From Erythroxylum novogranatense (Eukaryota; Streptophyta; Magnoliopsida; Malpighiales; Erythroxylaceae): a stretch of 64,000 nucleotides of DNA. The stretch covers positions 13,491,060 through 13,555,059 of the forward strand of contig CM057225.1 in the NCBI GenBank assembly GCA_029891385.1, read 5' to 3'. The translations under genes and the position numbers were made by a program. Under the pieces are notes generated by a model. It saw nothing but the letters and a program-made list of their open reading frames with translations. It searched no databases and was not told the origin of the DNA. This document shows positions 34,458-44,442 of the stretch, piece after piece; within the stretch, counting starts at the first letter, position 1; each line of letters starts with the position of its first letter.

Positions 34458-36065
34458 ATGGCGGAATCACATGTATACATCGCAGAAGGAGCCTCAGTCA
34501 CTAGACCTCCATCATTCAACGGAGAAGATTATCATTACTGGAAAGATAGGATGCTGCTATTCATAGAATCTACTTATGTCGACCTTTGGGACGTGATAGA
34601 GAACGGACCTTATACACCAGTAGATGAAGATGACAATTCTATTCCACGAATCAGATGGACGGCTGACCAAAAGGCGAGAATACAAACAACTCAAAGCGAA
34701 GTTCTTCTTGACACATGCGTCTAGCGGAGCGAGTATGACAAAGTCCACGGATGCGACACCGCGAAGGAGATGTGGGACACATTGTCCATTGCTCACGAAG
34801 GCACAAGTCAAGTTAAAGAATCCAAGATAAGTATTCTTGTGCACCAGTACGAACTTTTCAGGATGAAAGATGAAGAATCTATTGATCAAATGTTTGGAAG
34901 ATTTCAAACAATTGTCAATGGATTGAAAGCTCTTGGAAGAACGTACAAAAATCAAGATCATGTTTGAAAGATTTTAAGAAGTCTTCCGAAGAGGTGGAGA
35001 CCTAAAGTTACTGCCGTACAAGAAGCCAAAGATCTGAGCGTGCTAAAGCTTGACGAGTTGCTTGGATCCTTGAAGATTCATGAAGTTAAACTCGATGCTG
35101 AAGACATGCCCAAACGGGACAAGACGATAGCGCTGAAGGCCGGACAAAAGAATCACAAGAATCAAAGAAGGAGGAAGTCATCAAAAGCATTAAAGATTGA
35201 AGAATCAAAGAATGACGACTCCAGCCAATCAGAACAAGAGTCAAGTGATGAAGATGATGAATTATCTTTCATCTCTAGAAAGATAAGACGCATGTGGAAG
35301 AAGAAGTACAATGGAAATAAAACTTTCAAGAAGAATGGCAAAGATGAAGCTAAATCAGAGAAGTCATCTGTCATTTGCTACGAGTGCAATCAGCCTGGAC
35401 ACTACAAGTTCGAATGTCCTACTCTAAAGAAGAAACCAAAGAAGAGTAGAGAAGGCAAGAAAATCATGATGGTAACGTGGGAGGACCTAGATTCATCAGA
35501 ATCAGATACAGGTTCCGAGTCATCTGAACATGCAAACATCTGCCTGATAGCCGAGGAAGATAGTGATGAGGAGGTAAAATCTGATTACGATAACCTGCAT
35601 GATGCCTACTCAGAATTGTTAGAAGATTCTCATGCTATTATGAAACAGTACAAACTGTTAAAGAAAAAGTATGTAGAAAATATTAGACATACAGAAGTAA
35701 TAGAGAGAGAAAATATCTGTCTGAAGAAGCAATTAGATGAGAAAAAGAAAGTGGTAGATAGATCAGAAGAGATCAATCAATTGAAACTAAGAATTAAAAA
35801 TCTATCAGCTGATTTAGCTACTTTCACCGAGAGTACAAAGAAAATGAATGAGATGTTTGAAAAATGTAGACATCCAAGTGATAAAACCGGATTAGGGTTT
35901 ACAGACAATAAGTCTCATCCTCATAAGAATCCTTTCTTTCAAAAGAGAAACTATATTAAATTTTGTGTTAATCAACGTACTAGTAATATGCATCAAAGAA
36001 CTCATCATGTGCATGCTACTAACCCTAAAGGACCCAAGAAAATATGGGTACCAAAAATAAAATAG
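34458..36065 (+). pseudogene. Element B gag
   Basis: The ATG at 34458, 44 bp past the PBS, opens a UBN2/gag-type domain (FNGEDYHYWKDRM, AKEMWDTLSIAH, KILRSLP). A lysine/serine-rich stretch follows, then a CCHC knuckle CYECNQPGHYKFEC (about 35377-35418), an acidic region and a likely coiled coil (about 35580-35860). Two in-frame premature stops (TAG near 34722 and TGA at about 34965) split the first domain; both can arise from C-to-T change. The last open stretch (35040-36065) ends at TAG. Pol resumes in the same frame after this and one more TAG at 36075. As the structural protein, gag would form the particle. Confidence 0.88.
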
Positions 36066-36089
36066 TTTCTCCTGTAGATATCCTTCCTT

Positions 36090-39000
36090 GGAAGATGCGG
36101 CAAGCACCATTGGTATTTAGACAGTGGATGCTCGCGACATATGATGGCAAGAAGATCTATGTTCCTAGATCTTCAGTATAAGAAGGGAGGATCGGTAACT
36201 TTCGAAGACAACCAGCGGGGAAAGATTATTGGAATCGGTAAAATAGGTAAAGATTCCTCTGCATGCATAAATAATGTACTGCTTGTTGATGGTTTGAAAC
36301 ATAATTTGATCAGCATCATTCAATTGTGTGATTCTGGTTTCATAGTCACATTCAATCAAAATCTTTGTGAAGTCAGAAACAAAGATGAGTCTATACTTTT
36401 TTCTACCAAGAGAAGAAATAATCTTTACAAAATTGATTTAGAAGATTTTCAAAGTCAAAATGTTTCATGTTTTCTATCTTCCGAAGAAAAAAGACTAGTC
36501 TGGCATAAAAAGCTAGGTCATGTCTCTTTTAAACACATTTCAAAGTTGGCAAAACATGATTTGGTAAGAGGTTTACTAAAAATAAGTTTTGACAAAGAGT
36601 TTTTCTGTGAAAATTGTTTGAAAGGAAAACAAGTTAAAACTTCATTTTCTTCTAAAAATTTTGTAACATCATCTAGACCTTTAGAGCTGTTACATATGGA
36701 TTTATTTGGTCCAACAAGGACAATAAGTCTTGGCGGAAAGAAATATGGACTCGTTATTGTTGATGACTTTACTCGATTTTGTTGGATATTATTTTTATCA
36801 CACAAAGATGAATCTTTTAAGTGTTTTAAGACCTTATCCAGAAAGTTATAGAATGAAAAAGGAATGTCTATATCTAGTATCAGGAGTGACCATGGTGGAG
36901 AGTTTGAAAATGAGAAGTTTAGATTATTCTGTGAGGAGAATGGAATTTTCCACAATTTTTCTGCTCCCAGGACTCCACAACAGAATGGAGTTGTTGAAAG
37001 GAAGAATAGGACGATTCAAGAAATGGCTAGAACTATGCTTTGTGAGATGAATCTTCCTAAGTACTTCTGGCAGAAGCTGTGAATATAGCATGCTATATTT
37101 AGAATAGAATTATGTTGCGACCCATGTTGAAGAAGACTCCTTATGAGTTATGGAATGGAAGAAGACCAAACATATCTTACTTTCATCCATTCAAGTGCAA
37201 ATGCTCTATTCTGAATACAAAGGAGCTGCTGGATACATTCGATTCAAAGACCTATCCAGGAATCTTTTTAGGCTACTCATCATCGTCTAAGGCATTCCGG
37301 GTGTACAACCTTATTTCAAAGACAGTTGAGGAGACCATCCATGTCAAGTTTGATGATAGTTCCCAACCCCATAAGGAAGATGACATGGAGAGTGAAGGTC
37401 CTTCAAAGAACTTAGACGACACAACAGAAACTCTAGCACCAGGTACTTATGAAGACAAAGTTGAAGATATCCCAGAAACCATCAGACTGAAAAGAGACTG
37501 GAAATATAAAAGTTCTCATCCAGAAGAGTTGATTATCGGAGAGACCTCAGAAGGAGTTAGGACAAGGTCCAGATTCAGAAGAGAAGCTAATGTAGCTTTT
37601 ATCTCTGAAATAAAGCCTAAGAAGGTTGAGGATGCCCTTCGAGATGAAGCTTGGGTGTTAGCCATGCAAGAGGAGCTGAATTAATTTACTAGAAATAATG
37701 TGTGGTCCTTAGTTTCGAAACCCCCTAAGAAATCCATCATAGGAACCAGATGGGTCTTTAAGAATAAGTTAGACGAATCAGGAAGAGTGAGTCGAAATAA
37801 GGCTAGATTAGTAGCATAAGGCTATAATCAACAAGAAGGAATAGACTACAATGAGACATATGCTCCAGTAGCAAGACTTAAAGCCATTAGGATATTGCTG
37901 GCATATGCAGTCTGCCATAATATAAAGCTATTTCAGATGGATGTGAAGAGTACCTTTTTGAATGGTTTTATAGACGAAGAGGTGTATGTTAAGCAACCAC
38001 CTGGTTTCGAGGATGTTAAGAATCCAGACTATGTCTATAGACTTCATAAAGTCTTATACGGCCTGAAGCAAGCTCCTAGAGCTTGGTATGATCGTCTGAG
38101 TACTTTTCTCTTAGAGAATGGTTTTTGTAGAGGTCAAGTTGATAAGACGCTCTTTAGAAAGAAATATGAAAATGAATTTATAATAGTTCAGATCTATGTT
38201 GATGATATTATTTTTGGTGCTACTTCAAAAAGGCTATGCATGAAGTTTGAGAGTCTAATGAAAAATAAATTTGAAATGAGCATGATGGGTGAGTTAAAGT
38301 TCTTTCTTGGGTTGCAAGTTAAGCAAACCGAAGAGAAAATCTTTATCCATCAACAAAAATATGTGAACGAATTGTTGAATAAGTTTGATATGCAAAGTGT
38401 GAAGCCAATGACTACTCCGATGCATCCTTCAAACCTTTTGTCGAAAGATGAACTTAGTAAGAAGGTGGATCAAACCCTGTATAGAGGGATGATCGGTTCT
38501 TTACTGTATCTTATAGCAAGTAGACCTGATATTCTGTTCAGTGTATGCTTGTGTGCAAGGTTTCAGGCCGATCCTAGAGAGTCTCATTACATTGCTGTTA
38601 AAAGGATTATGAGATATCTCGCAGGTACTACTGATCTTTGCTTAATGTTTGAGAAAGGTAAAGATTTCAGGTTAATTGGATATTGCAACGCGGACTATGC
38701 CGGAGATAGAATCGAAAGGAAGAGCACAAGTGGAGGATGCCACTTTCTTGGCGCAAACCTAGTTTCCTGGTCAAGCAAGAGACAAAGCTCGATAGCTCTA
38801 TCAACTGCTGAAGCAGAGTATATGTCTACCGCAAGCTGCTGTTCACAAACGTTATGGATCAAATATCAACTTGAAGACTATTCAATTCAAGAAGAGGAGA
38901 TTCCAATTTATTGCGACAACACCAGTGCAATCAATCTGTCAAAGAATCCGATCCAGCATTCGAGAGTGAAACACATCGAAGTCAGGCATCACTTCTTAAG

Positions 39001-39151
39001 AGACTATGTTCAGAGGAAGGTGGTTAAACTCCAGTTCATTGAAACAGAGTATCAGTGGGCAGACATCTTCACCAAACCATTGAGTGAAGAACGATTCCAG
39101 AAGATCAAACGCAACCTTAACATGGTTATGTTAAGCGAACAGTCAGGCTAA
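36090..39151 (+). pseudogene. Element B pol: protease, integrase, RT, RNase H
   Basis: The protease motif WYLDSGCSRHM starts at 36111. The GAG-pre-integrase region (HKKLGHVS, CENCLKGKQ) follows. The integrase core runs from HMDLFGPT and VDDFTRF to IRSDHGGEF and QQNGVVERKNRT, with the catalytic D, D and E present. TAG at 36849, a one-base loss near 37073, TAA at 37682 and TAA at about 37817 interrupt it. RT from 37690 keeps QMDVKSTFLNG, YGLKQAPRAWY and the active site IYVDDIIFG (about 38200). RNase H (38660-39100) reads GYCNADYAGD where GYCDADYAGD is expected, so the first catalytic Asp is Asn. The C-terminus WADIFTKPLSEERF is typical. The stop is TAA at 39149-39151. Confidence 0.92.
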
Positions 39152-39299
39152 AAGGACGTCAATATAAACGACGTCAGAAACAGTGAGTTACAGCTGGTAA
39201 TTTCTCTGACAAGAAAGTTTTGGAGGGAAACGTTTCACGATCTTTAGAATCCCAACCATTCTAGGGCATGCGTGATAAGACTCTTCAAGTAGCCTGAAG

Positions 39300-41673
39300 T
39301 TGAAATTATTGCGGTTTCTCTCATCTCTAGTCGGTTCATCTTGCTTTCCAAATTCTCTCAGTCATCCTACCCTAGAAGAAAAGCTTACCAGAGACAGTTT
39401 TCGTTATGAAACAATAGAGGCAGCTATGATATTCAGAAGACATGTGGATTTCGAGTTGCTAAGGAAGGATGGTATGGACGTAGAACCTGAGATTGAAAGG
39501 GCTGGTTGGAGGAATTTCTTCCAGGTACGGGAACCAGTCTATACTGACGAGGTGTATGATTTTTGGAAGAACGCTCAACTTGTAGACAACACTATTGTAT
39601 CCTCAGTAGATGGTATATCTATTCTTGTGACAAAGGAGCTGATAAGGATAGTGATCGATTGTCCATCAGTTGGTGAGACTCTGTCAACCAAGGCTAAATG
39701 GATGACAATGGTCAATATGAATGAAGAAGATGTTAGCAGACAGTTGTATGGAGTGAATGACCCTTCGGAGAGGAAGACTTCGAGTCTGGTCCCAAATGCT
39801 AGGGTTCTTCATGCTATTCTGTTTAATTGCATTTTACCCAGAGTAGGTTTAAGGCATTTGGTGACCACTCTGGATGAACAATGTTTGTTCTACCTGCTGA
39901 ATCGCAGCCCTATTGACTTACCCTTCTTAATCTTCCATTATATGATTAAGGGGATGAAGGATACAAACAACTATTCTTACGACATGCTTCTTACAAGGAT
40001 TTTTAAGGAATCCGGAGTCCTTCTACACAGAGGAAATAGAAGGATTGTTCCTGTGAAGAGTACTATTGACTCAATCACTATACGACGAATGGGTTTGAGG
40101 ACAGTGATTCAGGAAGAAGCAGACTCTTCAAGGAGAACAAAAACTAAGGGGGAGCGTTTATCGAAGAAGACTCCCGCTTCTAGATTTCATGGAAGTGTGA
40201 GTATGCCAATAGAAGAAAGGAGAAAATTAAATAAAAGGCCTTTGATAAAACTGGCTTGTCCTAGAAAAGAGTATGATATTGCTCGAAGGACAGACGATGG
40301 TGCGACAAAAAGGAAAGGAGAGAGTCTTTGGGTGAAGTTACTAAGAAAGCAAGGAGATCACCTAGGATTCGAACCTTAAGGCAACAAGAAGAGAGAAGAA
40401 CCAGAGAGCAGGAACAAGAAGAAGCCTTTGGATCCAGCGCACCAAGGGCAAAGGTGACAAGATCTCTCGTCTCAATTTTGGAGGAAGAATCAGCTAAACA
40501 GAGCAAGGAGATCGAGAAGAAGAGAAAATTGGAGTCTGAGACACAGAAGTCTCAAGTGAAGAAAACTCCAAGAATAAAAACTAAAGTGGTTAGTCGAAGG
40601 AGGAGTTTGTCTACTCCTGTGGAAGCTAATCAAGAGAAGAATACTCCCATTGTTGAGCAACCGGAGGAATCAGTGGAGTCTAACCTGGTTCAGCCTACTC
40701 CTGTTGATAATCAACAAGAAGTCACAGCAGATTTGAGTTCAGTGCAGGTACTATTGAAGAAATCTGATGAACCTAGTCTGGTTGTTCATAACTATTCTAA
40801 ATTTTTGAGGAAGGATAAGTTTGAAGTCAGACTGGTTGAAGTGGTGACAAGGAGGAGTACTGCAATTGCTATCTGAAGTCAACCTACAAGGCAAATAAAG
40901 GCTGTCTTACAACCAATTCTGATAAATAGTGAGACATGACACATATTGAATGAAGACGAAAGGAACTTCTACGATACTTTAAGGTATGCTGCTACAAGGC
41001 CATACCCTACAAAATGTCTTCTCGTATGTGTACTATTTATCCAGTCACAAAACAGTCGATAATAAAGGTTGTACCAGACATTCAGCTAAGATATCCCTTG
41101 GATTTGAATAAGGGGAAATCGAAACTTTTTCCTGAAGAAGAAGTTTGTGATGATCTGTCCGCAGATCAGATTAAAGAAGAAGTGCAGAAAATTAATGAGG
41201 CATGGGCTTCTAAAGAGAATGATGGTGGAGCTAGTTGTAGCTATACTGATAAGAAAGAAGAATGTCCAGTAAGGGGAAGATTGACAACAGGGACATTCAT
41301 TGAATTCCTTGTCCAGACAGTTTTGTGTATTAGACCCTTATCTAATACATTGTCTATTGAAGCTGAAGACATACCCTTGCAAGGAAGACAGTTGCTGATG
41401 CTACCTATTCCCTATGACTTGGATATTCCAGAGTCAAGAGTATTCATTCATCCACCCACATTTGCGATTAATGAAGACTATGTTCCATCCTCGGACGCAT
41501 ATGCTACAAAAATTGCGTTCACAGCACCCTCCGAAGCTAATGATCAATCCTCATCAACGTTTGCCTCCCAAGCAGAAATCAGTCAATTATGTGGAGAAGT
41601 AAACGAGATAAAGGAGACGATGAATGATCTGAAGAAAATGATGACAGAACTGTTAAAAAGTCGTCGTCATTAA
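39300..41673 (+). pseudogene. Element B envelope-like (third) ORF
   Basis: Between pol and the 3' LTR lies a third gene, split into three frames: 39300-40379, 40328-40876 and 41014-41673, with stop-rich sequence at 40877-41013. The first part has the 'putative plant transposon protein' look (FRRHVDFELLRKDG, FYLLNRSPIDLPFLI, SYDMLLTRIF). The middle is rich in Lys, Glu and Arg and probably disordered. The C-terminus ends in a short coiled coil (EVNEIKETMNDLKKMM). I see no signal peptide or clear membrane span, so 'envelope-like' reflects position and lineage only; function is unknown. An ATG is not evident at 39300, which begins with TTG; the first good ATG is near 39427. Confidence 0.8.
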
Positions 41674-41760
41674 TCATTTTTTATTATTACAAATAGGGGG
41701 AGAAGAGAATGAGCAGAAGAGGAATGGAAATTGTCAAAATTTAAGGGTGTGATTGAAGGA

Positions 41761-41856
41761 GCTGAAGAAGAAGGCAAAAGAAGAAGACGTTTGAAGATAA
41801 GTTTTTTTGCTGAAGAAGAAGGCAGAAGAAGAAGACGTTTGAAGATAAGTTTTTTT
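41761..41856 (+). repeat. Two tandem 48-bp units before the 3' LTR of element B
   Basis: Units 41761-41808 and 41809-41856 differ at one position (GGCAAAAG versus GGCAGAAG). Each is purine-rich, runs GCTGAAGAAG... and ends in a T run. They lie about 65 bp upstream of the 3' LTR, after the envelope-like stop. Confidence 0.9.
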
Positions 41857-41906
41857 CTCCTTATACATTGTATTTTTTTTCTTGATTGTATATAATTTGT
41901 TATCAT

Positions 41907-41921
41907 AAAAAAGGGAGAGAT
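41907..41921 (+). other. Polypurine tract of element B
   Basis: AAAAAAGGGAGAGAT directly before the LTR start TGTTAAGTC; it primes plus-strand synthesis. Element A has the equivalent tract on the minus strand at about 16239-16252. Confidence 0.9.
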
Positions 41922-42965
41922 TGTTAAGTCAAAATGGCTTTACTTAGATATAATTTTGATGTATAACAAAGAGCAAAATAAAAGAAAAACAAAAGCAGAA
42001 GAAGCAAAGCAGACGAAGTAATACAGACAAAGAAACACAGACGCAGACGCACAATAAGACGTAGACGAAGAACGCAGAAGAAATAAACAGACGTAGACAC
42101 AAAATAAACACAGACGAAGCAATATAGACGAAGCAACACAGACGAAGCAACGCAGATGCAAAAGAGAAATACAGACGTAGACGGAGACATAGTCGTAAAA
42201 CAGACAAAGAAGCAAATAGTAAAGCAGACGAAGACGCGAATAGAAAAACAGACGTAGAAGAAGAATTTAGAAGCAGACGCAAGAGTCAGTTCGGGTTAGT
42301 TACAGAACTCAACTGATTAACCGTTTCTGTTAAAGATTCAAGAAGCAAGATTCAAGAAACAAGAATCAAGAAGTAGTTGGAGACGAAGGCTATAAATACA
42401 AGTCGAAGTCGAAGATTACAAAGTTAGTTAAAAGTTAAAAAATTGCATAATTGAAAATTAGCACATTTACATCTACGTGATTGTAAAAGCATTCTGTGCA
42501 AAATAGCTGAGAGCTATTTTTACTGTAACAAGTGTTCAAACACTTATCTATGAGAAAGTGATACAGATAGCCTGCAGAGGCTAAGCGTGAAAGAATACTG
42601 ATTGTAGAGACCTAAAGAGGCTCGCAAAGAATACTTGTAAAAGTTGAAGAGATAGTGAAATCTCAGAAAGAACTCTGAGGACTGGACGTAGCTCACGGTT
42701 TGGGGTGAACCAGGATAAATCTCTGTGCCAACTACTCTTACTCTATCTTTCTTTTAGATTCAAGTTTTATCATTACTTAATTCGTAAACAAAGTTTTCAA
42801 AAGTTTTTGATTAATTAGAATCTATAGGAAATTCTGTAAAAGAATTTTATTTCTAACAAACATTTTTGAAAGATTTTCAAAAAGGAGAATACACAATTCA
42901 ACCCCCCCTTCTCGTGCATTCTTATATCGTTTTCTCAGCATTATATTAACGTGTGATTCACTTCA
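41922..42965 (+). repeat. 3' LTR of element B
   Basis: 1044 bp, uninterrupted, TGTTAAGTC to CACTTCA, followed by ATGTG. It is the reference copy used to reassemble the split 5' LTR. Confidence 0.95.
41995..42290 (+). repeat. CAGACGAAG-type minisatellite in the Sirevirus LTR
   Basis: Short, irregularly spaced copies of CAGACGAAG/CAGACGTAG, several with the spacer CAACA, fill about 300 bp of the LTR. The same array is in the 5' LTR (about 17715-17829 and 29009-29180), where gypsy element C inserted into one of its CGAAG units. Confidence 0.8.
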
Positions 42966-42970
42966 ATGTG

Positions 42971-43365
42971 CAGCTATCTTTTTCTCCTTTGTCTTTTTTC
43001 TTTGGAAAATATCTCTTCTTGAGGCATCTCTTTTCTTTTAATAGGGTCCTTAATAGTATCTTTAGTTATAGGCGCTTCACCTTTCTTTATATCTCCCCTT
43101 TTTCTTTTTCTGGCTTTTTCTTCCTCTTTCTTTTTAGCATCTATGGTTTCTTTCTATTCAGAACTTTTCTCAACTTGATTTGCATCACTTTCTTTGGTCC
43201 GTGGTTGTCTAATTAACCAAGTAGATTCTTCATCCAAATCTTTTTTATTTGTAATCCAATGCACTTTAGGCACTTTCTTCTCTTAAGGTTCAGTAATACG
43301 AGCTTCATTATCGTTAACAGAAGAAGTTGGGGTTTTTTTTCGTCCTTTTGATTTTGTTCTTTCCA
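42971..43365 (-). pseudogene. Envelope-like gene of element A, N-terminal part
   Basis: On the minus strand an ATG near 43365 starts MERTKSKGRKKTP, followed by a Lys/Glu-rich stretch with early stops (near 43285 and 43155). The frame runs into the insertion point of B at 42970. Past the insertion the same gene continues from 17631 downward. The charge-rich composition resembles the middle of the envelope-like ORF in element B. Confidence 0.6.
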
Positions 43366-43849
43366 TTATAGGTAAGCTTAGTGAAGTTTGAAAGAGAAAA
43401 CAAGAGACAATAAGAATTTAGAGAGTTAGGTGCAGAGAGAATAAGCGGCACAGATGAGAATGATAGAGATGAAAAAACGAGAGAAGTTTGCTTAGGGTAT
43501 ACTAAGTGATTCCTGAGCGTTGATCAGGTGAAAGGTTGAGTAAATGTATAGGCCAAAAGAGGAAGCATAGTTGGTTGCGTTTCTTCTGACAAAAGCATAC
43601 GTAGAGTTGTCAGAGTGCACCCACATTTTTGAAAAAGCTTAAACGATGTCATAAATGACTCCCTATTTTTAAGACACATATCACTTAGAATGTCAACTCG
43701 AGAGAGGCCTTCTATAAAGAAGAGGAGCCTTCTAAACTCTAAGGAGCCTACTAAACTAAAAGAGAGTTTCTAAGGAATCAGAATAGAAGAAGCCTGCTAA
43801 ATGAAATGCAAAGACAAGTAGTAGAGAATATTCATACAGAAATAATATC
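43366..43849. other. Spacer between pol and envelope-like gene of element A
   Basis: No coding region recognised. It corresponds in position to the non-coding spacer after pol in element B, but is longer. Confidence 0.5.
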
Positions 43850-44442
43850 AGAGAGTTTGCACATACTAAGGTCTTTTCTTAATATGCAAAATCTATCTTC
43901 AGAGAGTGGCTTGGTGAAAATGTTAGCTACTTGTTTCTTAGCATTAACATGCAAAAGATCAGTGGTTCCTTCTAAAACATGATATCTAAGAAAATAATGT
44001 TTGATTTCTATATGCTTAGTCCTATAATGATGTATAGGATTTTTAGAAAGATTTATAGCACTAGTATTATCACATAATATAGGAATATGAGAAAAGTTGA
44101 GAGAAAAAACCTATAGTTGATGCTTCATCTTTAAGATTTGAGCACATAGCTGGTAGTTGCTATGTATTCTGCTTCAGTTGTTGAAAACATTGTGCAATTT
44201 TACTTCTTGCAGGACCAAGATACAAGACATCCTCTAAGAAATTGACAGTGACCACTTATGCTATTTCGATCAACTTTATCAACTACATAATCTACATCAC
44301 AATAGCCCACTGTGTCAAATGAATCAATTTTTGGATACCATAGTCCAAAATCTATAGTTTCGTAGAGATATTGAAAGATTCGTTTGACTATTTCAGGGTG
44401 GCTTTCTTTTGGATTTGATTGAAAGCGTGCGCAAAGACACAT
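43850..44442 (-). pseudogene. Element A pol: RNase H segment
   Basis: The minus-strand sequence 44442-43850 encodes the end of copia pol. Visible motifs are CARFQSNPKESH, GYCDVDYV, CDNTSAINLSKNPI, HIEIKHYFLR and NIFTKPLSEDRF. Several frame breaks are present (near 44205 and 44110). It was cut off from its RT part (46598 onward) by solo LTR F, with duplication CACAT on each side. Confidence 0.85.

Larger units (their letters stand above)
17632..42965 (+). mobile_element. Element B: plus-strand Sirevirus-like copia element with envelope-like ORF
   Basis: It is flanked by perfect 5-bp duplications ATGTG (17627-17631 and 42966-42970). LTRs start TGTTAAGTC and end CACTTCA. The internal order is PBS, gag (UBN2, CCHC knuckle, coiled coil), protease, integrase, RT, RNase H, envelope-like ORF, and a polypurine tract directly before the 3' LTR. 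This order is characteristic of the Sirevirus (Maximus/SIRE) lineage. The 5' LTR was split twice, by elements C and D. With those removed the element is about 9.6 kb. All genes carry stops or frameshifts. Confidence 0.92.

Noticed and set aside
36063..36077. Programmed stop-codon readthrough between gag and pol of element B
   Set aside because: Gag and pol share a frame, but two TAG codons lie 12 bp apart and the element has other decay stops, so a programmed signal cannot be separated from mutation.
39149..39300. SIRE1-like UAG readthrough between pol and the envelope-like ORF of element B
   Set aside because: Pol ends in TAA, the downstream ORF is separated by about 150 bp with an in-frame TAA, and no readthrough context was seen.
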